Assembly (NCBI GenBank): GCA_965203985.1
Contig: CBDBDS010000013.1
Location: 806,001-870,000, forward strand
DNA from: Bin87 sp965203985
Lineage (GTDB): Bacteria; Chloroflexota; Dehalococcoidia; Lucifugimonadales; UBA3495
Length of the DNA stretch: 64,000 bases
Direction of reading: 5' to 3'
Both the position numbers and the translations under genes were made by a program. The notes below the pieces were generated by a model. It saw only the letters and a list, made by a program, of their open reading frames with translations, was not told the origin of the DNA and ran no database searches. Each line of letters starts with the position of its first letter. Position 1 is the first letter of the stretch. Shown here piece after piece: positions 42,346 through 51,456 of the stretch.

Positions 42346-43485
42346 TCAGGACGGTGTTGGATCGGCTGGGACGGTTTCGTCCGGGGGATCGTGGGATCGA
42401 GCCGCCGCGTCCCATTCCTGCACGACGTAGCTGAGCACACGGTACCCGGCGGCGGCGAACGGCGCGGCGACCAGAACGCCCCAGAAACCGAGGAACAGCC
42501 CGAATAACGCCAACGCGAGGATGACTGCCAGCGGGTGCAGACCCAACGCCTGGCCCTGCAATCTGGGGACGATGAGGGTATTCTGGAGCGCTTGCAGGAT
42601 CAGGTACAGCGCGATGACGAGCGGGGTCTTGGTCCAGTCGGTGACCAAGACCACCAAGACGGCGATGACCAGCGAGACGGTGGGACCGACGATGGGAACG
42701 AGTTCTCCGAAGAACGCGATGATCGCCAGGACCGGCGCCGCGGACACCCCCATGACCCACAGGGCAAGGCCGGTGATCACGCCGATCATAGCGCCGAGGA
42801 GAAGCTGGACGCGCATGTAGACGCCGATGGACTCACCGGAGAGGCGGGCGATTTCGCACAGATCGTCACGCAGCGAGCGGGGCAGAAGACGGCGGACCCC
42901 GCGACCTATCCCGTCCGGCTCGGCTAGCAGGTAGAACAGGATGATGGGCACCGTTACCAGCGAGACCACCAGGCCCACGCCGGTTTGCAGGATCTGGAAC
43001 AGCCGAACGAGGGCCTGGTTCAACCCCTCGATCAGCGCCTGCTGGATTTCCTGCAAGCGCGGATCGATCATCTCCCGGATGTTGGGCGGGACGCGGCTTT
43101 CGTATTCGGCGATGACTTGGCGGTAGATCTGCTGCGTTTCGGCCACCAGGTCGGGGGCGCGTTCCACCAGAGCCGCAGACTGGTCGATAATCCGCAGCAC
43201 ACCGAGCAGGAGCACGATCAGAATGGCCAGCATGATCAGCAGGAGCAGCAGGGCGGCGGTGGCCATCCGGGTGGCCTGAGGCCATCGTTTGCCCATGGGG
43301 GTGCGTCGTTCCGCCGCGTTGACCAACGGGAGCAGCAGGTAGGCGACCGCGCCGCTGAGCAGGAAGGGAAGGAGCACGGCCAGCAGCTGCCAGATTACGA
43401 CCAGCGCGATGACGGCAACGGCCAGGGCGGCTAACAGCCGGAATCGGCGGGAAGCGGCGGTTGACAGTTGCGGGAGTGTAAGCAT
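42346..43485 (-). CDS. AI-2E family transporter (TqsA/PerM-like permease)
   Basis: About 379 residues from ATG 43485; a GTG at 43542 would extend it. An N-terminal helix pair (LLAALAVAVIALVVIWQLLA) is followed by a soluble helical segment (about 120-170) and a cluster of C-terminal helices with GAMIGVITGLALWVMG, AFFGELVPIVGPTVSL and IVPRLQGQALGLHPLAVIL. These are the family signatures. Members export signalling or other small molecules or act as antiporters; no specific substrate can be given. Confidence 0.88.
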   Translation of the reverse strand: MLTLPQLSTAASRRFRLLAALAVAVIALVVIWQLLAVLLPFLLSGAVAYLLLPLVNAAERRTPMGKRWPQATRMATAALLLLLIMLAILIVLLLGVLRIIDQSAALVERAPDLVAETQQIYRQVIAEYESRVPPNIREMIDPRLQEIQQALIEGLNQALVRLFQILQTGVGLVVSLVTVPIILFYLLAEPDGIGRGVRRLLPRSLRDDLCEIARLSGESIGVYMRVQLLLGAMIGVITGLALWVMGVSAAPVLAIIAFFGELVPIVGPTVSLVIAVLVVLVTDWTKTPLVIALYLILQALQNTLIVPRLQGQALGLHPLAVILALALFGLFLGFWGVLVAAPFAAAGYRVLSYVVQEWDAAARSHDPPDETVPADPTPS

Positions 43486-43620
43486 GGGCGACCGTAGCGC
43501 AGCCGAGGCCGGGCGCAGGGATGATAACCCAATGGAGCGCACTTAACAAGGCAAAGTCGCTATGCTAACCTCGGTGGTACCAATAAATTTACGGACTTCT
43601 CCGAAAGGAACATACACACC

Positions 43621-44166
43621 ATGAAGATCATGACATTGGCAATAATGGGTCTGACGACGATACTGCTGGCCGCCGCCTGTTCGAGCGGGGCTCCGGCGGG
43701 GGGGTCCCAACCGTCGGAGCCGGTGGAAACGATCTACGATTTCAACATAGCACTCTACCAGGGCAGTGAAGAGTTGGGAGCGGAGACGGTGGCGGTTTCC
43801 GACCTGCGCGGCCAACCGGTGGTGCTGAACTTTTGGGCGGGGCTGTGTCCGCCGTGCCGGGCGGAGATGCCGGAATTCCAGGTGTTCGCCGACGAGTACG
43901 ACGGTCGCGCGACGCTGGTCGGGGTGGACCTGGGCCAGTTCTTCGCCCTGGGCAGCGAGGAGGACGCCATCGCGCTGCTGGGCGAGCTGGGGGTGACCTA
44001 TCCGGCCGGCGCGACGGACGACGGGAACGTGGTGCGTGAACTGGGGGTGCTGGGGCTGCCGGCGACGTTCTTTGTTGCGGCCGACGGCAGCCTGCATCGC
44101 AAGTGGCAGGGCGTCCTGAACGGCGAGAAGTTGGCCGAGATCACCGACGAGATGCTGGCGCAGTAA
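43621..44166 (+). CDS. TlpA-like thioredoxin-fold lipoprotein
   Basis: 181 residues. A signal peptide ends in the lipobox LAAAC at residue 20. The thioredoxin domain has GQPVVLNFWAGLCPPCRAEMPEF with the redox CPPC, and the cis-Pro loop GLPATFFVAADG. It is an extracytoplasmic disulfide reductase, for example for cytochrome or copper-site maturation; the partner is unknown. The next gene follows 21 bases later. Confidence 0.9.
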   Translation: MKIMTLAIMGLTTILLAAACSSGAPAGGSQPSEPVETIYDFNIALYQGSEELGAETVAVSDLRGQPVVLNFWAGLCPPCRAEMPEFQVFADEYDGRATLVGVDLGQFFALGSEEDAIALLGELGVTYPAGATDDGNVVRELGVLGLPATFFVAADGSLHRKWQGVLNGEKLAEITDEMLAQ

Positions 44167-44187
44167 GGCGCCAATGGGAGACATGGC

Positions 44188-45141
44188 ATGGCAGACAACA
44201 CGATCACCTTCGGCCTGAACCTGAGCGTGGACAACTTCTGGGACCTGCCGGGTTTCGCCCGGCGGGCGGAGGACCTGGGATACGACCGCGTGGCGATAGG
44301 GGAGCATGTGATGGACGGCAACCCGCCGCGTCCCACGGTGATGGGGCTGCCGGCCATGGCGGCGGCGGCCGGAGCGACCACGCGGTTGCGGGTGCTCACC
44401 GGGATCGTGATTGCGCCGCTGTACCATCCGGTGATGCTCGCCAAGCTGGTGGCGACGGTGGACCAGATTTCGGGCGGGCGGCTGGACTTCGGCATCGGCA
44501 TCAGCGGCCAGCGGGACACGGTGGCGGAGTTCGACGCGCTGGAGATTCCGGTCAACACCCGAGGGCGGCGCACCGACGAGATGCTGAGGGCGATGAAGCA
44601 GCTCTGGACGGAAGACCATGTCTCGCATCACGGGCGATTCTTCAACTACGACGACGTGACGCTGGAGCCCAAGCCGCACCAGCAGCCCTACCCGCCGATC
44701 TGGGTGGCGGGACGGAGCGACGCGGCGGTGCGCCGGGCGGCGATCGCCGGCGACGGGTGGTATCCCTATCTGTTCACGGTGAACCGGATCCGGCGCTCCA
44801 ACACCAGCGTGCGGGAGATGGCCGAACACGCCGGGCGCGACCTGAGCCGGTTCCACTGGGGGCTGAACCAGCCCACGGCCATCGACGAGAATCCGGACAG
44901 GGCCCTGGAGACGGCGATTGCCCACGTTGGGCAACGGTACGTCACGCCGGAGCGCAGCGCGGAGGACATCGCGCGGGCTTTGTGCATCACGGGGAACGCC
45001 GAGGACTGCATCGGCGCCGTGCAGGAGCGGATCGACGCGGGCGTGCGGGATTTCGTGTTCGGGTTCCTGGCCGGCGAGGCCGACGACTACTTCCGGCAGA
45101 TGGAGCTGTTCTCGAGCCGGGTGCTGGCGCATTTCAAGTAA
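44188..45141 (+). CDS. LLM-class (F420-dependent type) oxidoreductase
   Basis: 317 residues of the luciferase-like fold. It has TFGLNLSVDNFWDLPGFARR, GYDRVAIGEHVM, LRVLTGIVIAPLYHPVMLAK, ISGGRLDFGIGISG and KPHQQPYPPIWVAG. These resemble F420-dependent dehydrogenases or reductases more than FMN luciferases, but cofactor use is inferred. Substrate unknown. Confidence 0.87.
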   Translation: MADNTITFGLNLSVDNFWDLPGFARRAEDLGYDRVAIGEHVMDGNPPRPTVMGLPAMAAAAGATTRLRVLTGIVIAPLYHPVMLAKLVATVDQISGGRLDFGIGISGQRDTVAEFDALEIPVNTRGRRTDEMLRAMKQLWTEDHVSHHGRFFNYDDVTLEPKPHQQPYPPIWVAGRSDAAVRRAAIAGDGWYPYLFTVNRIRRSNTSVREMAEHAGRDLSRFHWGLNQPTAIDENPDRALETAIAHVGQRYVTPERSAEDIARALCITGNAEDCIGAVQERIDAGVRDFVFGFLAGEADDYFRQMELFSSRVLAHFK

Positions 45142-45166
45142 CCGCCGCCGGTTCGGCAGGGTTATA

Positions 45167-45634
45167 ATGCTGCCAGATTTCAGGACAATACTGGTCGGCC
45201 TGTGGGCGCCGGCGCTGGCCGGGGCGCTGGTGATCGCGGCGACGTGGCTGGTGTGGTATTTCACGGCGATACCCTGCACCATTGAGACTGCGGCTGAGTT
45301 GAAGTGCCGGCCAGGTCCTGTATCAAGGTACATCTCAACATCTGTACTCCACCATTGCGTCATTCACGGCAGCATTGCCGTAACCATCGTTGGAGGTTCT
45401 GACATCATGCTTTTCTTGCGCGAACGGCACCGCAACAACCAAATGATGGAAATGATGAGAACGTTCATGGAGGAAGTGACGGAGCAGCGCCGGCAGGAAG
45501 TCGAAGAACGCCGGCAGGCGGAGGAACGCGCCGCTGAGGAACGCCGGCAAGCGGCAGTGGAACGGGAGGCGTTTCTGGAGGCTTTGAATCGCCTGACCGA
45601 GGCTGTCATCCAGAACGGGCGCAATCGTCAATAG
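45167..45634 (+). CDS. Membrane protein with Arg/Glu coiled coil
   Basis: 155 residues. It has an N-terminal helix (AGALVIAATWLVWYF), a second weakly hydrophobic stretch (IHGSIAVTIVGGSDIMLF) and a long charged helix (QRRQEVEERRQAEERAAEER). No family recognised. A TATAAT at 45163-45168 overlaps the ATG, so the start may lie further downstream. Similar in layout to the proteins at 22627 and 46715. Confidence 0.45.
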   Translation: MLPDFRTILVGLWAPALAGALVIAATWLVWYFTAIPCTIETAAELKCRPGPVSRYISTSVLHHCVIHGSIAVTIVGGSDIMLFLRERHRNNQMMEMMRTFMEEVTEQRRQEVEERRQAEERAAEERRQAAVEREAFLEALNRLTEAVIQNGRNRQ

Positions 45635-45659
45635 CCCAGACAACTACCGAGGCTTGCGC

Positions 45660-46670
45660 ATGAAATTCGGCATTTACAGTTCCATCGCGGACCCGCCGGC
45701 GGGGGAGAACCTGGCGTTGCGGGTTGATGAAGTCGTGGCGGAGGCGAAGCTGGCCGAGTCGGTGGGGTTTGATTCCTGCTTTTTCGGGGAGCACCACCAG
45801 GACCGGGACGGGTTTCTGCCGTCGCCGCTGATCGTGTCGGCGGCAGTGGCGGCGCAGACCACGACGCTGAACCTGGGGACCTCGGTGATCCTGCTGCCGC
45901 TGCACCATCCGGTCCACCTGGCGGAGGACGTGATCACCCTGGATATCGTGTCGCGGGGACGGTTCATTTTGGGCGTGGGCCTGGGTTACCAGCCGGTGGA
46001 CTTCCGCACCTTTGACATCGCCATCGAGCAGCGGGTGAGCCGGTTCGAGGAGGAGATCGAGATCATCCGGCAGTGCTGGAGCGGTGAGAGGTTTTCGTTC
46101 TCCGGCGAGCACTTCAACCTGGATGACCTAACCATCACGCCCAAGCCCTACTCGGATCCGGCGCCGCCGCTGTGGATCGGGGCGAGTCGCACGCCGGGGG
46201 CCAGGCGGGCCGGCCGGATCGCGGACGGTTTTGTGGCGGGGCCGAGCACAGACCTGGAGAACACCATCGCGCTGGCCAGCGCATACCAGCGGGCAGCGGA
46301 GGATGCAGGGAAAGAACCGGTTCTCTGCCTGATGCGCGACGCCTGGGTCGCCCCGACGCGGGCGGAGGCGGAGCGGGTGTACGGGCCGGAGGTCATTGAC
46401 GCCTACAAGTACTACTGGCGCAACGGGCTCAACGAGTTCCGCCGCTACACGGAGGAGTCGCAGATCAACATTGACAACCTGGGCCCCGACCGGCTGATCC
46501 TGGGCGAGCCGCAGGAGGTGGTGGACGAGTTCCACCGCTGGAAGGAGGCCACGGGCGCGGACTATTTCCTGCTGCGGCTGCGCCACGCGCACTCGGGCGG
46601 GCCGCCCCACGAGCGCATCATGGAGGCCATCCAGCTCTTCGGCGAGGAAGTCATTCCGCACTGCCAATGA
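45660..46670 (+). CDS. LLM-class (luciferase-like) oxidoreductase
   Basis: 336 residues. MKFGIYSSIADPPAG opens the barrel. DSCFFGEHHQDRDGFLPSPL, GTSVILLPLHHPVHLAEDV and LDIVSRGRFILGVGLGY are the family segments, the EHHQDRDGF part being typical of FMN/F420 LLM monooxygenases. ATG at 45660; a TTG six bases earlier is possible. Substrate unknown. Confidence 0.88.
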   Translation: MKFGIYSSIADPPAGENLALRVDEVVAEAKLAESVGFDSCFFGEHHQDRDGFLPSPLIVSAAVAAQTTTLNLGTSVILLPLHHPVHLAEDVITLDIVSRGRFILGVGLGYQPVDFRTFDIAIEQRVSRFEEEIEIIRQCWSGERFSFSGEHFNLDDLTITPKPYSDPAPPLWIGASRTPGARRAGRIADGFVAGPSTDLENTIALASAYQRAAEDAGKEPVLCLMRDAWVAPTRAEAERVYGPEVIDAYKYYWRNGLNEFRRYTEESQINIDNLGPDRLILGEPQEVVDEFHRWKEATGADYFLLRLRHAHSGGPPHERIMEAIQLFGEEVIPHCQ

Positions 46671-46714
46671 GGTAGGCGGGATTGGGCGCGTGAAGACTAT
46701 CAAGGAGGGTTCTA

Positions 46715-47074
46715 ATGATTGAGAACGCCGAACTGATTGCGATTATCGCTCTGCTGGGCACACTGTTTATAAGCGCCGTAGGTGCAGCCTTCGCGCTGGG
46801 AGGTCTGCCAAGACGAGGCGAGTTCAATGAAATGCGTAAAGAAGTAGGTGCCCTGCGCAAAGAAATGAACGACAAAATTGACGCCTCTAACAAGGAACTT
46901 TCCGACAAAATTGAAGAATCGAACAAGGAGCTCAAGGCCGAGTTGATAGCTGAAATTCGGCGCAGCCACCAACAGCTATTGCGCGCCTTGGTCAACCACC
47001 GACACCTGGAACCCGACGGCGAACCCGTCTTCACCGAACCGCCCGACACCGAATTGGTCGCCGCTGACGACTAA
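46715..47074 (+). CDS. Small membrane-anchored coiled-coil protein
   Basis: 119 residues, ATG at 46715 with a strong AAGGAGGG site. An N-terminal helix (LIAIIALLGTLFISAVGAAF) is followed by repeated KEL-DKIE-SNKELK heptads (residues about 50-75). No family recognised, though short anchored coiled coils of this kind are common in Chloroflexota genomes. 28 bases before the CMD gene. Confidence 0.65.
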   Translation: MIENAELIAIIALLGTLFISAVGAAFALGGLPRRGEFNEMRKEVGALRKEMNDKIDASNKELSDKIEESNKELKAELIAEIRRSHQQLLRALVNHRHLEPDGEPVFTEPPDTELVAADD

Positions 47075-47102
47075 ACTGCAACAACTTTCAGGAGAATTCA
47101 TC

Positions 47103-47663
47103 ATGCCTCGTTTCCCCATCGCGTCCCGGGATGCCGTGCCACCGGAACAAGTTGACGCTTTTGACGCTATCGTATCCGCACGCGGTGGACAGGTGCCTGA
47201 GTTCGGGCCCATCGCCGTGCAGCTCCACGTGCCGGAGATCGCCCAGCGGGGCGAGGTTTTGCGGGACTACCTCCGCGCCGGTGGTTCGACCCTGCCCGAC
47301 AACGTGGCGGAGCTCGCCATGATAACCACCGCCCGCGAGCTGGATTGCCAATTCATCTGGCACGCCCACGCCGCCGCCGGACGGCGGGCGGGGCTGAGCG
47401 ATGCGCTGGTGGACGCCCTGCGTGACAAGCAGGAATTGCCCCCGTTGTCGTCCGCTGAAGCGGCGGTCATCAACTACGGCCGGGAGTTCTTCCGCACGCG
47501 GCGGGTGTCGCAGGCGACGTTCGACGCGGCGCGGGCCGAGTTCGGCGACCGCGGGCTGATTGAGCTGACCAACCTGATGGGGTACTACTCAGTGCTGGCG
47601 TTCAACATCAACGCCTTCGAGCAGCTGCCGCCGGCATCGGATGAGCCGTTTTTGCCGGTGTAG
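47103..47663 (+). CDS. Carboxymuconolactone decarboxylase family protein (paralog)
   Basis: 186 residues. The core ELAMITTARELDCQFIWHAH matches the paralog at 36982 almost position for position, with one Cys and a His and no CxxC. The ATG has AGGAGAATTCATC upstream. Function as for the paralog. Confidence 0.86.
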   Translation: MPRFPIASRDAVPPEQVDAFDAIVSARGGQVPEFGPIAVQLHVPEIAQRGEVLRDYLRAGGSTLPDNVAELAMITTARELDCQFIWHAHAAAGRRAGLSDALVDALRDKQELPPLSSAEAAVINYGREFFRTRRVSQATFDAARAEFGDRGLIELTNLMGYYSVLAFNINAFEQLPPASDEPFLPV

Positions 47664-47784
47664 GAGTCTGGCACGGGCAGGCAACAGCCGAGCCGGTTAA
47701 TGCTGTGGGAGATTGCCGAGGTCGCCCGGCGGTGTGTAGTATCTGCCACAGGATAAGACCGGCCAGGGAAGGACGCGATATGCC

Positions 47785-48543
47785 ATGACCACGCCCGACA
47801 TCTTCGTCAAGCGCCCTCCAGCTCCGGGCCGCTTTCGCCTGCCCGACATCCCCGAACGCGAGCCCGACGAAGTGAGCCAGTACGACCAACTGTTCAAGAC
47901 CGGACGCTCCCATGCCCTGGCCATCCACCTGGGCAATCCCGAAACCACCCTGGTGGAGGCTGACCGCTGGATCATCGCGGAGCCGGGTTCCTTCCGGGAT
48001 TTGGCCCGCTATCCCGACCTGCTGGTGGCCTTCGACGCGGACCCGGAGTTGTATGAGGCCAGCAACGGCTACATCGTGTCCGAACAAGGCAAAGGGCCGG
48101 ACTTCGTGCTGGAAGTGGCTTCTCCCAGCACTGCTGCTGAAGACACTGGTCCCAAGCGGCGGGACTACGCGGGATTGAGGGCGCTGGAATACTGGCTATT
48201 TGACCGGACGGGGGAGCATTACGGGACGCGGCTGGCCGGCTATCGCCTGGAGGACGGCGAGTACGTTTCCATAGACATAGAGGAGTTGCCCGACGGCGGC
48301 TTGCAGGGATACAGCGTCGCCCTTCACCTGAACCTGCGGTGGGAGGGCGGCGAGTTGGCGTTTTACGACCCGGCTACAAACCGGTCCATCCTCACCTATG
48401 AAGACCAGCAGGCCCGCGCCGACGCCGAGCAGGCCCGCGCCGACGCCGAGCAAGCCCGCGCCGACGCCGCCGAGGCCGCACTCGCCGCCGAGCGCGCCCG
48501 TGTCCGCGATCTGGAGGAGAGACTCCGCCGCCGGAATCTCTGA
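47785..48543 (+). CDS. Uma2-family (DUF820) PD-(D/E)XK nuclease-like protein with coiled-coil tail
   Basis: 252 residues. The putative active site is spread over YPDLLVAFDADP, DFVLEVASPSTAAEDTG and KRRDYAGLRALEYWLFD, giving the D...ExA...K pattern of Uma2 proteins. The tail (about 208-250) repeats ADAEQAR and ends in a charged helix. Uma2 genes are abundant in Chloroflexota and cyanobacteria; their role is not established. Monocistronic. Confidence 0.85.
   Translation: MTTPDIFVKRPPAPGRFRLPDIPEREPDEVSQYDQLFKTGRSHALAIHLGNPETTLVEADRWIIAEPGSFRDLARYPDLLVAFDADPELYEASNGYIVSEQGKGPDFVLEVASPSTAAEDTGPKRRDYAGLRALEYWLFDRTGEHYGTRLAGYRLEDGEYVSIDIEELPDGGLQGYSVALHLNLRWEGGELAFYDPATNRSILTYEDQQARADAEQARADAEQARADAAEAALAAERARVRDLEERLRRRNL
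48409..48480 (+). repeat. 21-bp tandem repeat in the Uma2 gene
   Basis: GCCCGCGCCGACGCCGAGCA-type units occur three times in frame, coding for the ADAEQAR heptad repeat in the coiled-coil tail. Confidence 0.8.
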
Positions 48544-48682
48544 CGCTGACCCGCTCAGAGCAAGCAAAGCGCCGCAGAGAAGGGGGTATTCAGAGCTATG
48601 TTCGACCGTAACAGAAGCAACCACAGCGGGCAGATCCGCCGTTGCCTGCCCCGGTCAGGATAAGGATATAGGGGCAAGCACC

Positions 48683-49804
48683 TTGGCGGATAAGATTTAC
48701 ATTCGGAATGAAGCCGGCGAGTTGCATCCTGCCGAGGAGAAAGAATTCGAGACTGAGGACTCGCTCCAGCAGTTGATCGCGCGGCATCCCGAACTGCTGG
48801 CCGGTGATCGGATGCGGCCGGACGACCCGTTACGCTGGATTCTTGTCCAGCGCGAAATGCCTATTGAGGGCTGGGCGGTCGACCTACTCCTCATGGATCA
48901 ACACTCATATCCCACGTTGGTAGAGGTAAAGCGCGGCGACAACAGAGAAGGCCGTCGTGCCGTCGTTGGTCAAATGCTGGATTATGCGTCGGCTGCTGCT
49001 GCCGCTTGGTCCGGCGATACGATGCGGGTTGCATTTGAGCAGGATGCTGAATATCGGGGCAGCGACCCTGACGAAGAGTTGCGCGCCCTTTTGGGTTTAG
49101 CGCACGACGCAGACATGGAAAAGGAGGCGAACGCGTTTTGGGAACTCGCAGCAGCCAATCTGGAAGCAGGGCAAATGAGGCTCCTGTTCGTCTCCGACAA
49201 GATTCCGGTTGAATTGGAAAGATCGGTCACGTTTTGGAACGCTCAAACGAACCCGCATATGGAGGTGCTGGCCGTCGAAATCAAGCAATATCCCGGTAAA
49301 TTCGGTGACGCACTGGTATCTCGTGTGATCGGGCAGGTTGACGCACCTCACAAAACCCGTGGTGGTAGCCGCCGACTCGGACGTGGGGAAATCGCCGAAC
49401 GGTTCCACCGCTCCGATGTGCGTTCTGCGATAGAGTCATTTCTAACTGCCGCGGAGCAAACAGGAACCAACGTCGAATTGCGCCCGGCAAGCGCTAGCCT
49501 CGCCGTGATTGTAAGGTGCAGGTCCTACCCTCAAGGTGTCCCTATAGCCCGCCTGTGGGCGCCTACTCAAAACCATGTGGATGGGCTTTTTGTGTTCTAT
49601 CAAATTCGTGATGGCGGTTATCCAGACAAAGTACAAGCGGCGCTGGATCAATGGGTGGGCAAGTTCAAAGATGACAATTTCACTGCGGATGCACCTGACC
49701 GTAGAGATTTGGGGGTATCCATCGGTGCCGATCACTTTGTTCACCACCTCAATCTGATAATCGAACGTCTCCTCGGGACTGTAGCAGACCTGACGAAAGT
49801 TTGA
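48683..49804 (+). CDS. PD-(D/E)XK nuclease-like protein
   Basis: 373 residues from a TTG at 48683. The N-terminal half has LQQLIARHPELLAGD and then VDLLLMDQHSYPTLVEVKRG near residues 60-80. The D...ExK pattern with a following helix (GRRAVVGQMLDYAS) is typical of NucS-like or restriction-endonuclease folds. The C-terminal half is unassigned. It may be a DNA nuclease; no methyltransferase or NTPase partner is adjacent. Neighbour of the Uma2 gene, also a PD-(D/E)XK-type protein. Confidence 0.65.
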   Translation: MADKIYIRNEAGELHPAEEKEFETEDSLQQLIARHPELLAGDRMRPDDPLRWILVQREMPIEGWAVDLLLMDQHSYPTLVEVKRGDNREGRRAVVGQMLDYASAAAAAWSGDTMRVAFEQDAEYRGSDPDEELRALLGLAHDADMEKEANAFWELAAANLEAGQMRLLFVSDKIPVELERSVTFWNAQTNPHMEVLAVEIKQYPGKFGDALVSRVIGQVDAPHKTRGGSRRLGRGEIAERFHRSDVRSAIESFLTAAEQTGTNVELRPASASLAVIVRCRSYPQGVPIARLWAPTQNHVDGLFVFYQIRDGGYPDKVQAALDQWVGKFKDDNFTADAPDRRDLGVSIGADHFVHHLNLIIERLLGTVADLTKV

Positions 49805-49816
49805 TTCCGGGGCTCA

Positions 49817-51274
49817 ATGGATCCGCTAATCGCAACTGCGCTTGATACCGCCCGCGCTCGGGGGGCGGAGTATGCTGACATCCGGCTGGTGTCGAACCGG
49901 GAGCAGCGGATTGTGGTGCGGAACGGGGTGGTGGAGACGATGACCGCCGATGAGTCGGTGGGGCTGGGGATACGGGCGGTGTTCCAGGGGGCCTGGGGTT
50001 TCGCGTCGACGCGGGAGCTGACCGGCGAGGCGGTGGACCAGGCGGCGGCGCAGGCGGTGCAGATCGCGCGGGCGTCGGCGAGCCAGAACGGGGCGGGAAT
50101 GACGGCCGCGCAGTTGTTGGGCTCGCCCGTGTCCAGCCGGGGCCGCTACGTTACGCCGATCACCGTCGATCCGTTTGCGGTGCCGCTGGACGACAAGCTG
50201 GCCTTGCTGCTGGAGGCGGACCGGGAGATGGCATCGGTTCCGCAGGTCACGGCGCGGATGGCCAACGTGGTGTTCATACGGGAGGAGCGCACCTTCGCCA
50301 ACACCGAGGGGGCGCTGGTGACGCAGACCATCTACGAGGCCGGCGGGGGAGTGCAGGCCACCGCCGTGGGCAACGGCGAGACCCAGCGGCGCTCGTATCC
50401 GCAATCCCACGGGCGGCAGCAGGGATGCGCCGGCTGGGAGTATGTGGTGGCGATGGACCTGCCGGGGAACGCGCGGCGGACCGCCGAAGAGGCGGCGGAG
50501 TTGCTGACGGCAGAGCCTTGCCCCTCAAACATCCACACCGATTTGATCATCGACAGCAGCCAGTTGGCGTTGCAGATCCACGAGTCGTGCGGCCACGCGG
50601 TGGAGTTGGACCGGGCGCTGGGCGACGAGGCCGCGTTCGCCGGTACGTCGTTCCTCACGCCTGACCTGCTGCACGATTTTCGGTACGGATCGGAGCAGGT
50701 GAACATCACCGCTGACAGCACCAGCGTCACCGGTCTGGGTACCTTTGGTTGGGACGACGAGGGATTGCCGGCGCAGGCGACGGACATCATCCGCAACGGG
50801 CAATTCGTGGGCTATCTGATGAGCCGCGAGTCGGCGACACGGCTGGGCATGCCGTCCAACGGATGCATGCGGGCGTCGTCGTGGAACCGCATCCCCCTCA
50901 TTCGCATGACCAACGTGAGCCTGGAGCCGGGCGCGTGGTCGCTGGAAAACCTTATCGCCGACACCGACGACGGCATCTACCTGGAGACCAACCGTTCGTG
51001 GTCGATTGACGACCGGCGGTACAACTTCCAGTTCGGCACGGAGGTCGGGCGGGAGATCAAGAACGGCAAGCTGGGCCGGCTGCTGCGCAACTGCACCTAT
51101 ACCGGGATAACGCCGGAGTTCTGGCGGAGTTGCGACGCCGTTTGCGGGCCGGAGCAGTGGCAACTGTGGGGGACGCCCCGCTGCGGAAAGGGCCAGCCGG
51201 GTCAGATCGCGCACACCAGCCACGGGGCGAGTCCCTCGCGGTTCCGCAACGTGCGCGTCGGCGTGATGAGATAG
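49817..51274 (+). CDS. tldD: TldD-family metalloprotease
   Basis: 485 residues. The zinc motif HESCGH (HExxxH) is at residues 255-260, followed by ELDRALGDEAAFAGTSF. N-terminal strands EYADIRLVSNREQRIVVRNG and the C-terminal NCTYTGITPEFWRSCDAV fit TldD/TldE. With TldE it forms a heterodimeric peptidase that degrades unfolded peptides or matures RiPPs. Its partner starts 183 bases downstream across two REP palindromes. Confidence 0.92.
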   Translation: MDPLIATALDTARARGAEYADIRLVSNREQRIVVRNGVVETMTADESVGLGIRAVFQGAWGFASTRELTGEAVDQAAAQAVQIARASASQNGAGMTAAQLLGSPVSSRGRYVTPITVDPFAVPLDDKLALLLEADREMASVPQVTARMANVVFIREERTFANTEGALVTQTIYEAGGGVQATAVGNGETQRRSYPQSHGRQQGCAGWEYVVAMDLPGNARRTAEEAAELLTAEPCPSNIHTDLIIDSSQLALQIHESCGHAVELDRALGDEAAFAGTSFLTPDLLHDFRYGSEQVNITADSTSVTGLGTFGWDDEGLPAQATDIIRNGQFVGYLMSRESATRLGMPSNGCMRASSWNRIPLIRMTNVSLEPGAWSLENLIADTDDGIYLETNRSWSIDDRRYNFQFGTEVGREIKNGKLGRLLRNCTYTGITPEFWRSCDAVCGPEQWQLWGTPRCGKGQPGQIAHTSHGASPSRFRNVRVGVMR

Positions 51275-51286
51275 CCGCCAAAACAA

Positions 51287-51392
51287 CCGTCATTCCGGCG
51301 AAAGCCGGAATCCACAAACGGTTAGGTGTCTGATTTCTCTACCATAATGGTAGATTTCGGTACTGGATTCCTGCTTTCGCAGGAATGACGGG
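51287..51392. repeat. Inverted pair of REP-like palindromes
   Basis: CCGTCATTCCGGCGAAAGCC at 51287 and CTGGATTCCTGCTTTCGCAG at 51363 are in opposite orientation around a 47-base AT-richer spacer. Similar in layout to 30202-30300. It lies between tldD and tldE. Confidence 0.8.
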
Positions 51393-51456
51393 TTTGTAAT
51401 TTCAAATGCGTAACTCCTATGACAGTGAAATGTCAACATGACCTAGGTAAAACAAA

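Noticed and set aside
43543..45363. 606-codon minus-strand open frame
   Set aside because: It is antisense to the TlpA-like and LLM genes, is Arg/His/Pro-rich and has no domain, as expected for a shadow in GC-rich DNA.
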